The notes: generated by a model from the letters alone, not told the origin. DNA of 64,000 bases from Agaricus subrufescens (GCA_029945375.1 CM057057.1:1302001-1366000); one strand, 5' to 3'. Positions 47,829-59,728 are shown, counted from the stretch's first letter. Translations and numbers: made by a program.

Positions 47829-49284
47829 TTGAACATCCCTTTGATATGGCAGTATACTCTCCAGAGCAAGTTCTTTTCCCCCCCATCGACGACGGTAACG
47901 CATCTTCCAGATGACTTAGAACACATGCTGACACAAAATTTAGTTACTTTCAAAAAATTCAACGCCTTAGCCTTTTCTCTCGGCGGCAGTTTTCTCGCTG
48001 TCGGTATAGATAATAGTGTCTATGTCTGGAGTACTCTCAGTTGGAAACCCATCCTATGTTATCAAAAACCTGGATCTGTGGTTCTTTCTGTTGCTTGGGA
48101 TATGCGAGACTGCCTATATTTCGGCTGCAGTGCTGGTTGGCTGACCGTTGTGGCCGTCGTAGCCAATAAGGTATCGGCAATTTAAGCCCTTATACTATCT
48201 CAGCTCAGTGATTCTTTTACAGCCGTATAATTCCGAGGGATTCCGAGCGAGTCAAAGATCCATACAGCATATTGCGATCAATAATGCAAGGGGTCAGCTT
48301 GCTTTGGGTGGTGAGGATGAAGTGACTTTATGGGATTTCAAAGGGAGTAAGTCGCTTGTTACAGTTCAAGAATGCTCATTAACACAGAAACTTTTTAGAC
48401 GATAGTGATCCCTACCATGCCTGGACCTTCATCCGTAAGCTCGGAAATCCCCAGGATGAGAACGACGAAACAAACGTTGTGGTAACTGGCATTGAATGGG
48501 ATCACGATCATACTACACACTTGGTTGTCTCCTATTTGAAGCAAGGCATCGTGTCAGTTCATCCGCCTTGCTATTCCTGCATGGCACTAACGTTTACATC
48601 AATGAAGAACGTGGGACACGACCAACTACCGCCCGTTGTTTGAAACGGGTAGGATCGTTTCAGAAAGCTCAACAGATCCTGGTTTTGTTCTCGCCGGAGG
48701 AAGCACGTTCTATGCTGTCCCTTCTGAAAAGCAGATCCGAATATACAAGAGACGCAATGGCAACAATTACCGTTGCTTACGTTCCCCGGATCGTATCTCT
48801 CATGGCTCACCGATGGTGTGGGCTCACCAGGGAACGTGTATTCTTGCTGCTATGAAGAACAAGCTAGTATTATGGCACATAGAGCGGAGGGATCATCGTA
48901 TTTTTGAGATTCCCGGTTAGTTGCTGATTTGCGTGTGCCGATATCTCAAACTGAAGCGGTGGACAGAGCATCAAAATATATCACACCTTGCCGTGCGTAG
49001 TTTTCCAATCCTTGTATGCCTCAATATTAACCAATATGATTGTCAAGTGGACGCGAACTTATACTAAATCACAAGTTACGTGCCGAATCGCCGCCATTAC
49101 CGAGAGCCCGAAAGCAATTCATATTTGGCGTGTCGATGGCAAGTGATACATAATCAAATGTGCGAAGCTGTCTGATTCATATCCTATAGTGCCCCGCAAG
49201 AACAAGGATTCACAAAGATTAACCATCCACTATCTCTGGTTCGCATTTCTGACATTCGTCGGGTTGCTTTATCTGTACATGTGA
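47829..49284 (+). CDS. WD40-repeat protein with C-terminal membrane anchor
   Basis: Exon 1 (47829-48170) reads MNIPLIWQYTLQSKF, then the beta-propeller strands KFNALAFSLGGSFLAVGIDN, SVYVWSTLSWKPILCYQK and SVVLSVAWDMRDCLYFGCSA. Exon 2 starts at 48223 (PYNSEGFRASQRSIQHIAIN, GQLALGGEDEVTLWDFKG). Later exons give TGIEWDHDHTTHLVVSYLKQ, a V-T-W-D-T block, PGFVLAGGSTFYAVPSEKQI and VWAHQGTCILAAMKNKLVLW. A basic linker (SPPLPRARKQFIFG) then leads, through an intron ending near 49190, to a final exon with LTIHYLWFAFLTFVGLLYLY and stop at 49284. That is a tail anchor, so the propeller should face the cytosol or nucleoplasm on ER/nuclear-envelope membranes. Repeats are diverged. I associate WD40 proteins of this style with repeat-rich agaricomycete regions. 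Partner unknown. Confidence 0.7.
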
Positions 49285-49642
49285 TGTGATCCAGCTGTAT
49301 AAATATACGCCCCTTCCTCCTAATATAAAAGTACCTGCCGATCGATCCGTGCGAAAAAAAATAGAACTGCATCACGTGCAAACTGCAATTAAACTGATCA
49401 TTCAACTTTTGTCCCCTAACTTTTCTTCAGCAACCGACTACGTGCATTCACGGCGTCCTCTGACTCAGGTAAGTCGTGTTCTTTCTTTGAGCGTGTAAAT
49501 TGGGTAGGATCATGAATCGCCCGCGTGCTACGCATTCTTGGAGGTGAACTGTAAAGTCCCTACACGCTTGTGAGCAGACTATGTCGTCGCTCAGCTGCCA
49601 CATTTTGCTATCCAACATATCACTGAAAGCGGTATAGATAAC

Positions 49643-51931
49643 ATGCCACCGAGAGTAGTCGACAATGCTGGAAATCTTATCTTCGCCTCATTCTGTCGCC
49701 CGAATGATAGTACGTACATGCGTGTTCATAAAATTTGGTCGAAACTGCTTAAGATATCTCAGGTCAGATTCAAGTAACGGACGCGCGATTGATTGGCCAG
49801 CTCAAGTCAAGATATATATCAGCACACACCAAAGGTGTCGACACTCTGGCTAATAAGAGTGATAGACTGGTCATCAGCACTCCCAATGCCGATTATCTAC
49901 CTCAAATTCATCTCGAAAAGCAAGTAATCACAATCTGTGACGACGGACGCTGGGGAGCAGAGGACTGGGCTCAATGGCCTCAGTGGTATTTCGATGGTCA
50001 AGAACACTTGGCTTATATCCTTCGTAAACCCAAGCCCAGCCACTTGTACTCTCACCCCCTTCGACAGCTATGGTTGGACATTGGCAGTTGCCACTTTGAT
50101 CCTAATTCGGAAGGTGGCGGAGACGATGATGGACGTCTCAACCCAACTATAGCAGAGCAATTTTACGAGCTCCGCACCAAGTTCATGGAAGAAGTCGAGT
50201 CTTGCGAGTGTAGCAATGGATCGGACCATCAGAAACTTCAAATAGCCGCCGCCCAGATGCGTGGTTGCGTCGCCGCCCTCAAATTTGGCTCCTCGAGCTA
50301 CTTTACGATGAAGTTGAACGTTACATGGGCCCAACGATGCTTCCTCGAGGTTCGCGCACTCTTAGACAAGATCACAAAATTTGATCATATGGTCCCGAAT
50401 CACGAAGGTTACCCTGAGGCCAACAATGAACTAATGGGCTGCATTACTGATCGTGTTCAAGTCGCTCATGAAATGTATGAAAAGGGAGTGCCTGTCTGGC
50501 TTGTTCGACGCCCATCTCAAGTGTCGGACGACGCAACTATCATAGATCAGGCGTACCCCAAAGAACCTGTCCAAGCAGGTATTGTCGTCAAGCGCATGAC
50601 TGGAGCCCCGGTCTTTTATAGTGGCCCTTTGTCTGGCAACATGTATCTTGGAATCTACAAATGGAAACCAGGTCAAGCAGACATGACCCCGGTGGCCGAC
50701 GAAAACTCAGTCACTTCAACTCAGGAGACTGGTCAAGCTCACCTTCCTCATTCGGTGCAATCGGTACTTGTCCCCTCAAGCACTGCTTCCACCTCCACTT
50801 CTTATGTTCAAACAACTGCTCGTCCTCAAAACACATCCGGTCTTCAAAAAAACAGTACGGGCAAATATGGGCAGCGGGCCCAACCATGTGAGCATTCTCA
50901 CGACTTTCTTTCCTGAAGTCTGACCATGTGTAGATTCAAAGGCGCAGGCAATCGAGCGAGTCGCCATGAAAGTAACGGACAACTCAATTAATCTAGCTCC
51001 GTTCCAACCACCAACGTCAGCGTATAGTTCTAAGCCATCCGATTCCTGGGCAAACGCTTTGAAAAAGGTCGATGTACGTCGTCGTCCTATCGAACACCCT
51101 CGACGCTCCATTTTCAAAGGATATGCATTTCCGAGTTCCTATATACTGTGTGGCGATGAAAACAAGAGCATGGAGAATGTCCTTGCCTGGCTTTTAATCC
51201 GTACCCGGTGGTTGAGTCACATGGGCGATTTCCGACCTCGTACCGTTCCGTTGCCTCACATCCACCAATGGCGGTCTTACTTGCGCGACATCATGTTAGA
51301 GCTCGAGCTCCTCCGTCCTCACACACGCCAACGTTTTACTCCAACGGAGGGACATGGAAAGGTTTCCCGTACTGCCCGCCGTAACGCAAAATCTCGTGAG
51401 ATTGCCAAAACGATATTTTGTATCAGAACCCCAGAGAAGGCAGATGTGGAAACTATAAGTTGGAATGGTCGAGTTGTCTGGCACCAGGGGAAAATTGATT
51501 TTGACCTACGGGACCGCCAGCTGGTTGCCTGGGATGTGCAGCAGCACAATTTTAATCTTGAATTATTTAACCTTGATCGGTGTGTTTTGGTTGATGACTG
51601 GCGTACCACAGACGGCGCACTTCTTCGAGAGAACAAACTCCGCAGCGTTTTTGTTCATGAAAGCCTTTTCACTGTCGATCTACCTCAACACCCGTATGGT
51701 TTATCTTCTGGCGATTGGGAGGAGAGGCGGCCATATATCTCAGCTCTTCGGAATGTCGTCGTCGACTGGCCAAATGCCCCACAGAGTCTATTTACTACAG
51801 ACGTTAACAACCAGGGACCATGGGCCAAGGTCAACGTTGAACGCGTCGAGTCTTTGGTAGCTGATTTCTATTGCCAAACTTTCTTCGACTATTTTGGTAG
51901 AGCTGCTTGTGTCCCTCACTTGTTTCCTTGA
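49643..51931 (+). CDS. Large transposon-associated protein of unknown function
   Basis: Start at 49643 (MPPRVVDNAGNLIFASF). A 53-base intron (49710-49762) leads to SQIQVTDARLIGQLKSRYIS, then the main exon to 50887 with ITICDDGRWGAEDWAQWPQW, SHPLRQLWLDIGSCHFDPN, MKLNVTWAQRCFLEVRALLD and EMYEKGVPVWLVRRPSQVSD, ending in a Thr/Ser-rich linker. After a second intron (to about 50934) the C-terminal domain reads WANALKKVDVRRRPI, MENVLAWLLIRTRWLSHMGD, VPLPHIHQWRSYLRDIMLE and YCQTFFDYFGRAACVPHLFP, stop at 51931. I recognise this two-part architecture as common in agaricomycete genomes near transposons, but no function is known to me. The open frame is intact across about 2.2 kb, so it is unlikely to be a relic. 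Confidence 0.75.
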
Positions 51932-52105
51932 ACGGTTTAGATTGATTTTCCTCTTGTTGTTCGCTGCTATGCGTTACCTTGTTCTGAGAATTTTAATTGA
52001 GTTTTGTGCTAGCTATCTGAATCTCGGTGCCTGCTCAACGATCGGCTGGTTTTCATCACGTCATCACGTGCTAACAAGTTGATTGGTCATTGGTGAAGAT
52101 GAATG

Positions 52106-52790
52106 TCAGACGTCAAATAATTGAATCGATCGACGATCTCTACCCCCATGCATCTGCTTGATCATATTTCCGGTTCTTTTATTCCCAAAATGTGTATGAA
52201 AGAACATGAGAGCACTGAGGTCCTCCAACAAGTCTTTCAGAGAGAGCACTACGGCCCTCTGAAAGTCAATCTCGCTCCGTGAGGCGCGCCAGGTGGCCCC
52301 TTGCCTTTGTTCCACTTCTGTCACTCTCCGGTGCCGCAAGACATCACTCTCTTGGGCTTCAAAGTACGGCTGTTTGAGCCCCTCTTCTATGGCTCGCAAC
52401 TGTACTGTTATAAGGGATATCTATAGTATTCCGTTAGATGATTCGTCAAAGGGTGCGGCTCTCCCCTCGTGGTATTCTTCACCGATTTCATCGAACGAAG
52501 CGCGCCGCAGGCCCTTTGTTCCTTCGAGTCTTTGTTCCGACGGCAGTTTCCTTGGACCCATGCATACACACGACAGATATCGTCAGGTCATCAAAAGGCC
52601 GCTCGGAATAAATGTCTAAGGGTCGCCGGATCCCAAGAATTTTGTGACCTGGCAATTCTTTCTTGGAGACCACGCCTACTTTTACCCACTACAAGACATG
52701 CTAAATACATTCCCGGGACTCTGCTTATAAGAGTCTGTTCTTCGCTCTCCTGATGCCAGTAATCTGACCTTTTTTCTTCTTTCAAATTAT
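52106..52790 (-). other. Relic copy of the arm gene 3' region and its antisense ORF
   Basis: Similar in direct orientation to about 55140-55440 (GTCCTCCAACAAG..TTTCAGAGAGAGC versus GTCCTCCAGCACATTTCAGAGAGAGC; TTAGATGATTCGTCAAAGGG versus TTAGATGGATTGTCGAAGGT). The minus strand is open over 52106-52399 (QGATWRASRSEIDFQRAVVL, LSLKDLLEDLSALMFFHTHF). It looks like the tail of another arm gene copy whose body is lost. Confidence 0.4.
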
Positions 52791-52799
52791 AGCTCTACG

Positions 52800-54852
52800 A
52801 TGCCGAGATTCACTCCTTATTTAACACCTCGCCGGACGAGGCATGCCAAGCGCTTAGCTTTGCAAACGAGGCCTACAAAAGCCTCCGTAGAGCCCCCTGA
52901 CATTGTTGACATGGAACTAGTCAATAACGCTTTCAAAACAGCTTGTAAGTTCTTCGCTCTTACAAAACAAGCCTTGATGTTTTGCCAATCTCATTGCTAA
53001 TATCTCATTTCAGTGAATGGTTTCGTTACCTTCGATTACCAAACGGTCTCACTACAATCATTCCAGGCAGGAACTTCTGCGACAGGGGTGCCCGTTCTAC
53101 CCGTGAATGCTTCTTTGAACACTGGCGGGTTCAGTGAAAGCGATATTCCATTACATTCCTTACAAGAAACTGCTTCAACTGCCGGAGTCCCCGACTCAAC
53201 TACGCTATACATTCCTTCCCCCGACGATCTCATGAGCCCCGGCTGGACCAGCAATGGAGATCTCAGCGCAAACTCGCCAGTCTCTCATGTATCGTCTTTC
53301 GAGGACGACCCCACTTTGGAAAGTGAAGGTTCTTTTACCCTCGATTACCAAACGGTTTCGCTACAAACATTCCAAGCAGGGACTTCTGAGCCAGAGGTAT
53401 TCATCCCTTCTGTTAACGCTTCCTTGAACACTGGTAGCCTCAGTGAAGGGGATAATCCATCACAGCCTTTTCAAGGAGCTTCTACTGCCGAAGCATCAGC
53501 TTCATCTACCCTATATATTATTCCCTCCGACAATACCTTGACACTTGGCGAGCCCGAGGACGAAGATTTCAATATGGATTCACCAGTCTCTTATGCACCA
53601 TCCTTTGAAGAAGACCCCGCTTTGCGGAGTGAATTTTCACTTCTGTCTACTAGTCCTCACCGCATGGAAGACTGGCCCATGTCTTCACCCATCAGCGAGG
53701 GACTGCCAGCGGACGCGTACACCTCGAATCTTCCTCATGCCATAGCTGACACTCTTCCAGGACATTATGGTAAGTGCTGTTCCGGACCAAGTTGAGTAGA
53801 CATTGGTTAATACCTTATGCAGAAGCTGAACGTAATCAAATAACTGATGTTGTCGGAAACACCTCGTGCAAGTAGTACCCTACCAGCTTTAGAATCACTC
53901 TTACGGATCTTTCAGTAACTACCAGAGCTTTATCCTTGACGACTCTTCCTATGGGTCCACGCAGATCACCCATCAGATTTCCGGTCAGTTAAATTTCTTA
54001 TGAAGGAATATCGAGCTCACAGTATCCTGTATAGTCATTTGTATCGTGCCTTCAGGGCGTCTTATTTGTTGTTTTAGTTGTCATGGGAGTGGCTCTATCA
54101 TTCCAACGTGTTACCGATTCGCTTGCCCGACCCACTGCGCCAATTTTGACTTCTACTGTGGCTTCTACATTGGAATTGGGCAGACTCGAGTCGTTAGTAG
54201 TAGAGCTCGCTGGAACGGTGCAAGACAGTCACCTCGAGGACAAACAATTTATTTCGAACATTTTGGCAGTTGTTCTAGATGCATCTTCCAGATCCTCAAA
54301 GCTGATGCAACGGGTCAGTGATGTTAATGATGAAGTCAATGAAAGGTAGGCCATGCGAATGCCACAGTGGATTAGCCGGCTTACTGTTTTCTGGACAGAA
54401 TCTCTGTTGCAAAGCAACTATTTTCGTTCTCCCGTAATCAACTGCTGTTCTTACGATCAACCATCGACCAAAGGGTCCAAGATGTCGCCTGTGATTTTGA
54501 ACCCAGACTAGCTCAGTTGGCGCAGTCCCGAGGGGAAATCAAAGAAGCGCAGCTCTACTTGGACTATCTACAAGAGGCTTTATTGCATGTCCGTCGCCGC
54601 CTGATTGCATCTACTGAGTCTTCACTTCGTCACCGTATCATTCCTATGGGAATAGGTGCTGCTTTTGGGTTCAAAAGTTCAGTATCGGGGCTCGATCTCC
54701 TTACTGTCCTTGATCGTGTCGACGCCCAGAGGACCAGAGCCGACCTAAGCCTTATGAGCGAGGCGATGGTCGTAACAGTTCAAGACGGTCATATACGTGG
54801 TTTGAAGGACCGCCTTGTACAAGTGTATCCCTACGTCATTCAGTGTTCTTAG
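52800..54852 (+). CDS. Single-pass membrane coiled-coil protein, best copy of the arm gene family
   Basis: Exon 1 from 52800 (MPRFTPYLTPRRTRHAKRLA) is basic. Exon 2 (53014-53769) is Ser/Thr/Asp-rich and contains two tandem copies of a 103-residue unit, each starting F(D/L)DYQTVSLQ(S/T)FQAGTS-like (309 bases apart, 53041 and 53350). Short exons follow (EAERNQITD; ITLTDLSVTTRALSLTTLPM), then a membrane helix, GVLFVVLVVMGVALSFQ (about 54055-54105), and long helical or coiled-coil sequence: LVVELAGTVQDSHLEDKQFI, RSSKLMQRVSDVNDEVNERI, QRVQDVACDFEPRLAQLAQS, EAQLYLDYLQEALLHVRRRL and GIGAAFGFKSSVSGLDLLTV. The stop is at 54852, or a further small exon follows a gtacaag donor. Architecture is basic, acidic-repeat, TM, coiled coil. 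No family name. A frameshifted, truncated mirror copy lies at 33930-34250. Confidence 0.65.
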
Positions 54853-55760
54853 TGATACTCACATTACACAATTCCTGTTAACTTTACTTCTTAGCTATAC
54901 AGTCCCTAGCTGTTCTTGAATTATCTTAAATTCCGAATTCATAATCATGTTGGGTATTCTCTCTCTTTTGGAGAATCGCTTAGGAGATTTGGAGACTCGG
55001 CATCATGCGTGAACACGTGCAAATTCTGAAGCAGCGAATCAGAGCGAATCATCATTCGACCACTTGGTCACATGCGTGATGGCTTACCACTTGTTCTTTC
55101 AAACCTATCTCCATGTTTCTGGCTAGCTTACCCCTTTCCTATGACGCGGGAGAGTACATGTGTCCTCCAGCACATTTCAGAGAGAGCTTACAGCCCTTTG
55201 AAGTTATCGCCATCTGATGAAGTGTGCCAGCGGCCCTTCAACATTACCCTGCGTTCGGCGTTTGTTTTGTGGAGAGCATACCAAATCCTCCATTAGATGG
55301 ATTGTCGAAGGTTGCGTTATGCCCTTCGCAGCTTTGACATCAATTTCATAGAACAAAGAGTGCTTATCACCCTTGCGTTCTTGTTCTTCAGATGTTTGTC
55401 GCGATGACTGTTCCCTTGGAATCATTGTCTTCGCACCATCCTCCACCGGACATCGAAGAACCTGAGGTGCGTTTATTCCCTGTTGAAAATAGTAGTTACA
55501 GGTAACGATGATCATATATATGTAGGTTCCGAACTGTGCAGCCGTAAGTACCCTCGGGAGCTTGGACTCTCTGATATTTCCCTTTTTCTGGTCATACGAC
55601 GATTGATTGGCATCTAGGCTGGCGACAATGAAAACCCGTGTCTGTCAAGTATAACATCTAGCTGGTGTCTTTCTCTTTGGATCAATGTAACCATAATATC
55701 CCATAGACTCCGCATGGATTTTGGTGAGGCCCATTCTAGATTAAAAGCGCAGACTGAATG
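54480..55760 (+). repeat. Right member of the ~1.3-kb inverted duplication
   Basis: Mirror of 33000-34330. Covers the last exon of the membrane coiled-coil gene and its 3' sequence, down to CATTCTAGATTAAAAGCGCAG near 55735. Small insertions and deletions break frame on the left copy only. Confidence 0.75.
55204..55515 (-). CDS. Small ORF conserved in both arms (right copy)
   Basis: Frame-conserved partner of 33337-33594: REQSSRQTSEEQERKGDK, KAAKGITQPS and NKRRTQGNVEG. Antisense to the 3' region of the coiled-coil gene. It may not be translated. Confidence 0.3.
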   Translation of the reverse strand: MIIVTCNYYFQQGINAPQVLRCPVEDGAKTMIPREQSSRQTSEEQERKGDKHSLFYEIDVKAAKGITQPSTIHLMEDLVCSPQNKRRTQGNVEGPLAHFIRWR

Positions 55761-56344
55761 ACCAAAGAGAACGTTTCCACTGGAAGATATTGACCAAAGA
55801 TGCCTTATCCACTTCCCGGGACTTGACTCGACTTTCTAGTTAACGATGCTCAGTTAGATTCAAAGCCAGCGATAATGGAGATCAGTATCATCACGAATCA
55901 CTACGATTCCATCTACTCTCAAGATTCTTCATAGTATTGGAGGTTTAACGAAGTTGTTAATAAATTCGAGTTTCGAGATTCTCCTACAAAGGTAAGCTGA
56001 AGCGATCACTTTGAGGAACCAATTAGCGTGCCAGGGCCGATTCAGGGCTACTTAAATCAATGTACCTGGTGACCGCCGCTAACAACTCCTTATCGAATAA
56101 CAAGGACAACTCTGGCGGTTGATATATCCCGCGAATTGTCCCGATGTTTCCAGCGAAAATCCCGGCGGTAACCTTATGCTCAATGTAAGTATGACTTGAT
56201 CTTTGTACTTCCCATTGTCTGACATATACGTTTCCCTGGGTGACGATTCTATTTCTGTCAAAGCAGTCTATTTCCTGTTCGCTATAAAATCGGATAGTTT
56301 GTGGCAACGATGATTATCCCTCTTGTACATATATTAAGTACCGA

Positions 56345-57620
56345 ATGTCTTCTCAATCAGAGCAATACACCTCATTGATGATACCTGGACCCATAGGTAC
56401 TGTCTTGCTTATTCTACTAAACCATCTGAATTCTGACATCCCTTCTTTTCAGGTGACGTTGAAGCGATCCGATTCATCCCCGGTGGAGGCTTCACGCTTC
56501 TGCCCCGTGAATCACTATGTCACCAGGATACTCTGGAACCGATGCCCAGACCCCAGGAGTTGTCCGTAAGTGTGAGTCGTCCAGAGCCACTTTATTCTCA
56601 GTATTTCAACAGACTGCTGGCAATTGGGATACCTCTGTTCTACCGGCACAAGATAGATTCACCCTCTTCATGCTGGGAGCGTTCTTGTGTACACGCGCTG
56701 TTTCTGTAATGCCAGTTCCTCCATCTGCCGACATTCTCTTTCCCCAACAACATGACGATAGTGATACTGCGCCAGACGCCGAGGAAGTGGGCAATGAAAG
56801 TAATGGTGTCTGTGACTTTGTTTCTCTAATCGGCGATGAAGATGATAGTGATCTTGGTAACAATGATCACAATCAATTTATCGACACACTGTCACACCAC
56901 GACAATACCACAAAGCTGTTATCGATATTTGGAGAACTGAAAGCTTGTGTCGCAGAGCTTTCATTTCATGTCAATGGTCATGAAGATACTACGTCAGAAA
57001 ATAGAATGACCGGAATCATAGAAACATTTATGGACCATATCACTCGTTGCATTGAAAGTTCACTAGCGCTGAAGGAGCAGACAGAAACCATCGACACATA
57101 GTGAGTAAAATTGGACTGATTCTTCATCGTTGACTAATCTAACTTACAGCATGTCGGTTCTTTATCCTCCTCTTGCGCGTCGTCGTACGTGGACAATAGA
57201 ACGCATTGGCATGGGTGCTGGGGTCTTTTACAATAAATTTGTGGTGGCTACTCGTGACTTGAAGAGGTTAGAAGCAACGTTTGAGGTTGACTCCCTTCGT
57301 TGGTTTCAAGTGGTACAGAGTTTACACCAGTTAAACCAACAGGTAATACTCAGAATGTCCATACGAGAATCGCCCAGTCTTCTCCAAGGCCAACTCTATT
57401 TAGGGCGGGTGTCAGACCTGCTACAGGAGACTATTTGTAGATCTACTTGGGATGGGTTGCGCAACTTGCGGAGGTGTAAAAGGTTGCGAACGTATTACAA
57501 CAAAATTTTACATGCTGCGCCCAATATTAACGTTTTAAATCGGTGAGTCTTATTATTGTATTATCAGCGGCTCTAATCCTGTTTGTGTACAGGAACCAAG
57601 CTATGCCTAGACCTTATTAG
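56345..57620 (+). CDS. Second arm-family helical protein, right arm
   Basis: Start at 56345 (MSSQSEQYTSLMIPGPI). The 5' exons are hard to settle between 56400 and 56740. From there the frame is clear: an acidic stretch (SDTAPDAEEVGNESNG, SLIGDEDDSDLG), then a helical region with NTTKLLSIFGELKACVAELS, IETFMDHITRCIESSLALKE, an intron at 57102-57150, LARRRTWTIERIGMGAGVFY, VVATRDLKRLEATFEVDSLR, LGRVSDLLQETICRSTWDGL and LRRCKRLRTYYNKI, ending NVLNR and, after a last intron, NQAMPRPY at 57620. Order and spacing resemble the helical half of the 52800 gene, so it is probably a diverged paralogue. No family name. Confidence 0.5.
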
Positions 57621-57795
57621 ATGCCCCTGTTTATATGAGGCACACCTCAGCGACTACCAGTTTGTCAAGAATAACAGAGAAACATACTTTTCAATCTAAC
57701 ATCGGGCTGACGACAACCGATCATGACTGCTCATGAATAAGGAATTCAAACTTTCATCTCATGAATTTGAACGATTTAGATGAAGCTCAAGGAAT

Positions 57796-57970
57796 TTGTA
57801 CTATCCTACAGTGCCGCTAGTTGAATCACCAGTCAACTTGCCCATTGCCAAATTGAAGTCAGTTCTCCAAATCCCCACTCGAACCTCCTCAATCCTGTTT
57901 TTCTGCCGAATCCCAAGCAGATTCCTTAGTCAACGCCAGTGGAATCACCAGTCGACAATTCTAATGTATA
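57796..57970 (+). pseudogene. Right-arm copy of the SAxSQxDSLV fragment
   Basis: Frame reading PPQSCFSAESQADSLVNASG then ITSRQF, a mirror partner of 28934-29164. Only a fragment is present. Confidence 0.45.
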
Positions 57971-58369
57971 TGAAAGATAAGCGAAAAGAGACGCTAGTTG
58001 GTCTATTACTAAAACCGTTCTGACTACTCTATTCCAGGTGTCGGCAGCCGTACCGATATTCTGCGTGGTTCAGGTGGGCCTCGCCGCAAGTATCGTCAAT
58101 TTGCTGATTGCCTCGAAAGTGAAAGATAACACATTCACTAGACACCTTTTTGCAGATTTCATAGCCTGTTAAAACAGTCCATAGTCGCTGTCGTCAGAAA
58201 CTAAAAGTTAGGCTTTAATTCTTGACTTTCTACGACTCTACTGGATTATGGAGATTCAGGAGACTATCTATCGCGCTGACTCCGTATGGACCTCGAGATT
58301 CGCTGCGGTCAGTAGCTGGTGACTGACACACCATTGACACTAATCTTCAGCTTCATCATCAGCGGATGC

Positions 58370-58740
58370 CGATCCTTTTTCGTCGTGTTTGTTTCGTAGT
58401 TGCCAATCTCGCTCTCCTTTCTCAGTGTCGACGGTCGATTTCGAGGGTATTTTCCCCCGTTGGCTACAAGCTGTCCAACAATTCTACAACCTGAATTATC
58501 TTTTCACAGTTGAGATGCAGTTGCGACAAGTCACCGGCTCAGACATCAACGATCCCGGGACGCCTTACTTGCATAACATACAAGGCCGTCTAGAGCACTT
58601 ATCAAGACTATTGCATGAGCTCACTCAGAGGTTCGTTAGAAAGGGCCGTAGCGACTTGCGTAGATGCTCTGAATTGAGAACCTTCCACGGCCGAGTTGCG
58701 TGCGCCACATCCGATTCCGATCTCTTAAACAGGTGAGTTA
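58370..58740 (+). pseudogene. Third arm-family copy, partial
   Basis: Encodes VDFEGIFPRWLQAVQQFYNL, IQGRLEHLSRLLHELTQRFV and RSDLRRCSELRTFHGRVACA, ending SDSDLLNR before a gtgagt donor. Aligns with the last helical exon of the 56345 gene (SLRWFQVVQSLHQLNQQ ... LRRCKRLRTYYNKI ... NVLNR). The 5' part of the gene is not found. Confidence 0.5.
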
Positions 58741-59366
58741 GTAAGTGTGTTTTACAACAACGCTAACTTGGTTACCTCACGGCAGGACCCAGGGCTTGTT
58801 CACAACGGACACTTAACGGTGGCAAAAGAAAGTGCAACGGTTCAGATGATCGATAATCATTTCAGTTTTGGTCGTGAAGAAATTGTGTACATAACAGATA
58901 CATGTCTAATGCTCAGGTTGACGACTAACACTGTAGAGTTTGTTATTTATACTGAAACCTCCAAGCTTTGGTCCAATTGTCCTCTCACCGTTCGTCCGCA
59001 TAAACTATTCTTATTTAATCTTTAGATGACGAATATAATCTCTAGGAGCCAGATGGCGAATTACGTATCTGCAGACAAGTCTTTTTCATTGAAGAAAACC
59101 CTTGTCGTCATACCCTCTCAATAGATCTTTCTCGCCCTCTCCTCACGGCTGGCATTCAAACGCACTTGGGCCTTACGTCAATATGTCCACGATATCTACA
59201 TCGAGATCTTTCATTATGCAGGAATTGTCCGACTACACAAAATATGTTCGCCACAGTAAGTTCCTACCAGCCAAACTTCAGTATCACAGCCGTACTTAGT
59301 ATCTTCTCCTCTCGCGATTTGAAACGCGCCATGATTTTTGTAACAGTTGCGCCGAATAGTTGCCAA

Positions 59367-59728
59367 CTACATCGAAACGTCTTCATCATCAGCTTCATCG
59401 TCACCATCATATCCACCGTTTTCAACTTCACCCTCGCCCAGTTCCCAAGATCTTCCAGAATTGCCGTTGCCATTGACACTCTGAAATTCGTTCTCGACTC
59501 TGCCCTTGGCCGGCTCACTGTCACAGCTATCGTCATCAGGCCCCTGGAGCTCACATATGCAAGATTCGTTGTCTCCTTCGTAGCCATTATCGTGCTCATC
59601 GCTCCTAAACCCGTAGTTGTCCAAAGTTTGATTACCGACGTCTCCTTGTGCTAGATTCCCGTTTTCTTTGCCTGCAGATTCGCCTTTGCCCTGTAGTACA
59701 AACTCTGTGTCTCGGTCTATAGCATACT
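59367..59728 (-). pseudogene. Acidic-tailed gene remnant, right arm
   Basis: Minus-strand exon YAIDRDTEFVLQGKGESAGK to ENGGYDGDDEADDEDVSM with stop at 59367. Mirror counterpart of the left-arm exon ending near 30659. The hydrophobic plus-strand frame over the same bases is its shadow. The rest of the gene is not found. Confidence 0.4.

Noticed and set aside
49700..49790. Apparent frameshift before TDARLIGQLKSRY
   Set aside because: A 53-base GT-AG intron (49710-49762) joins PNDS to QIQVTDARL in frame, so no lesion is needed.
59166..59654. Hydrophobic plus-strand ORF (possible membrane protein)
   Set aside because: Exact antisense of an acidic GAT/GAA-rich exon that has a mirror copy in the left arm, so hydrophobicity is a strand artefact.
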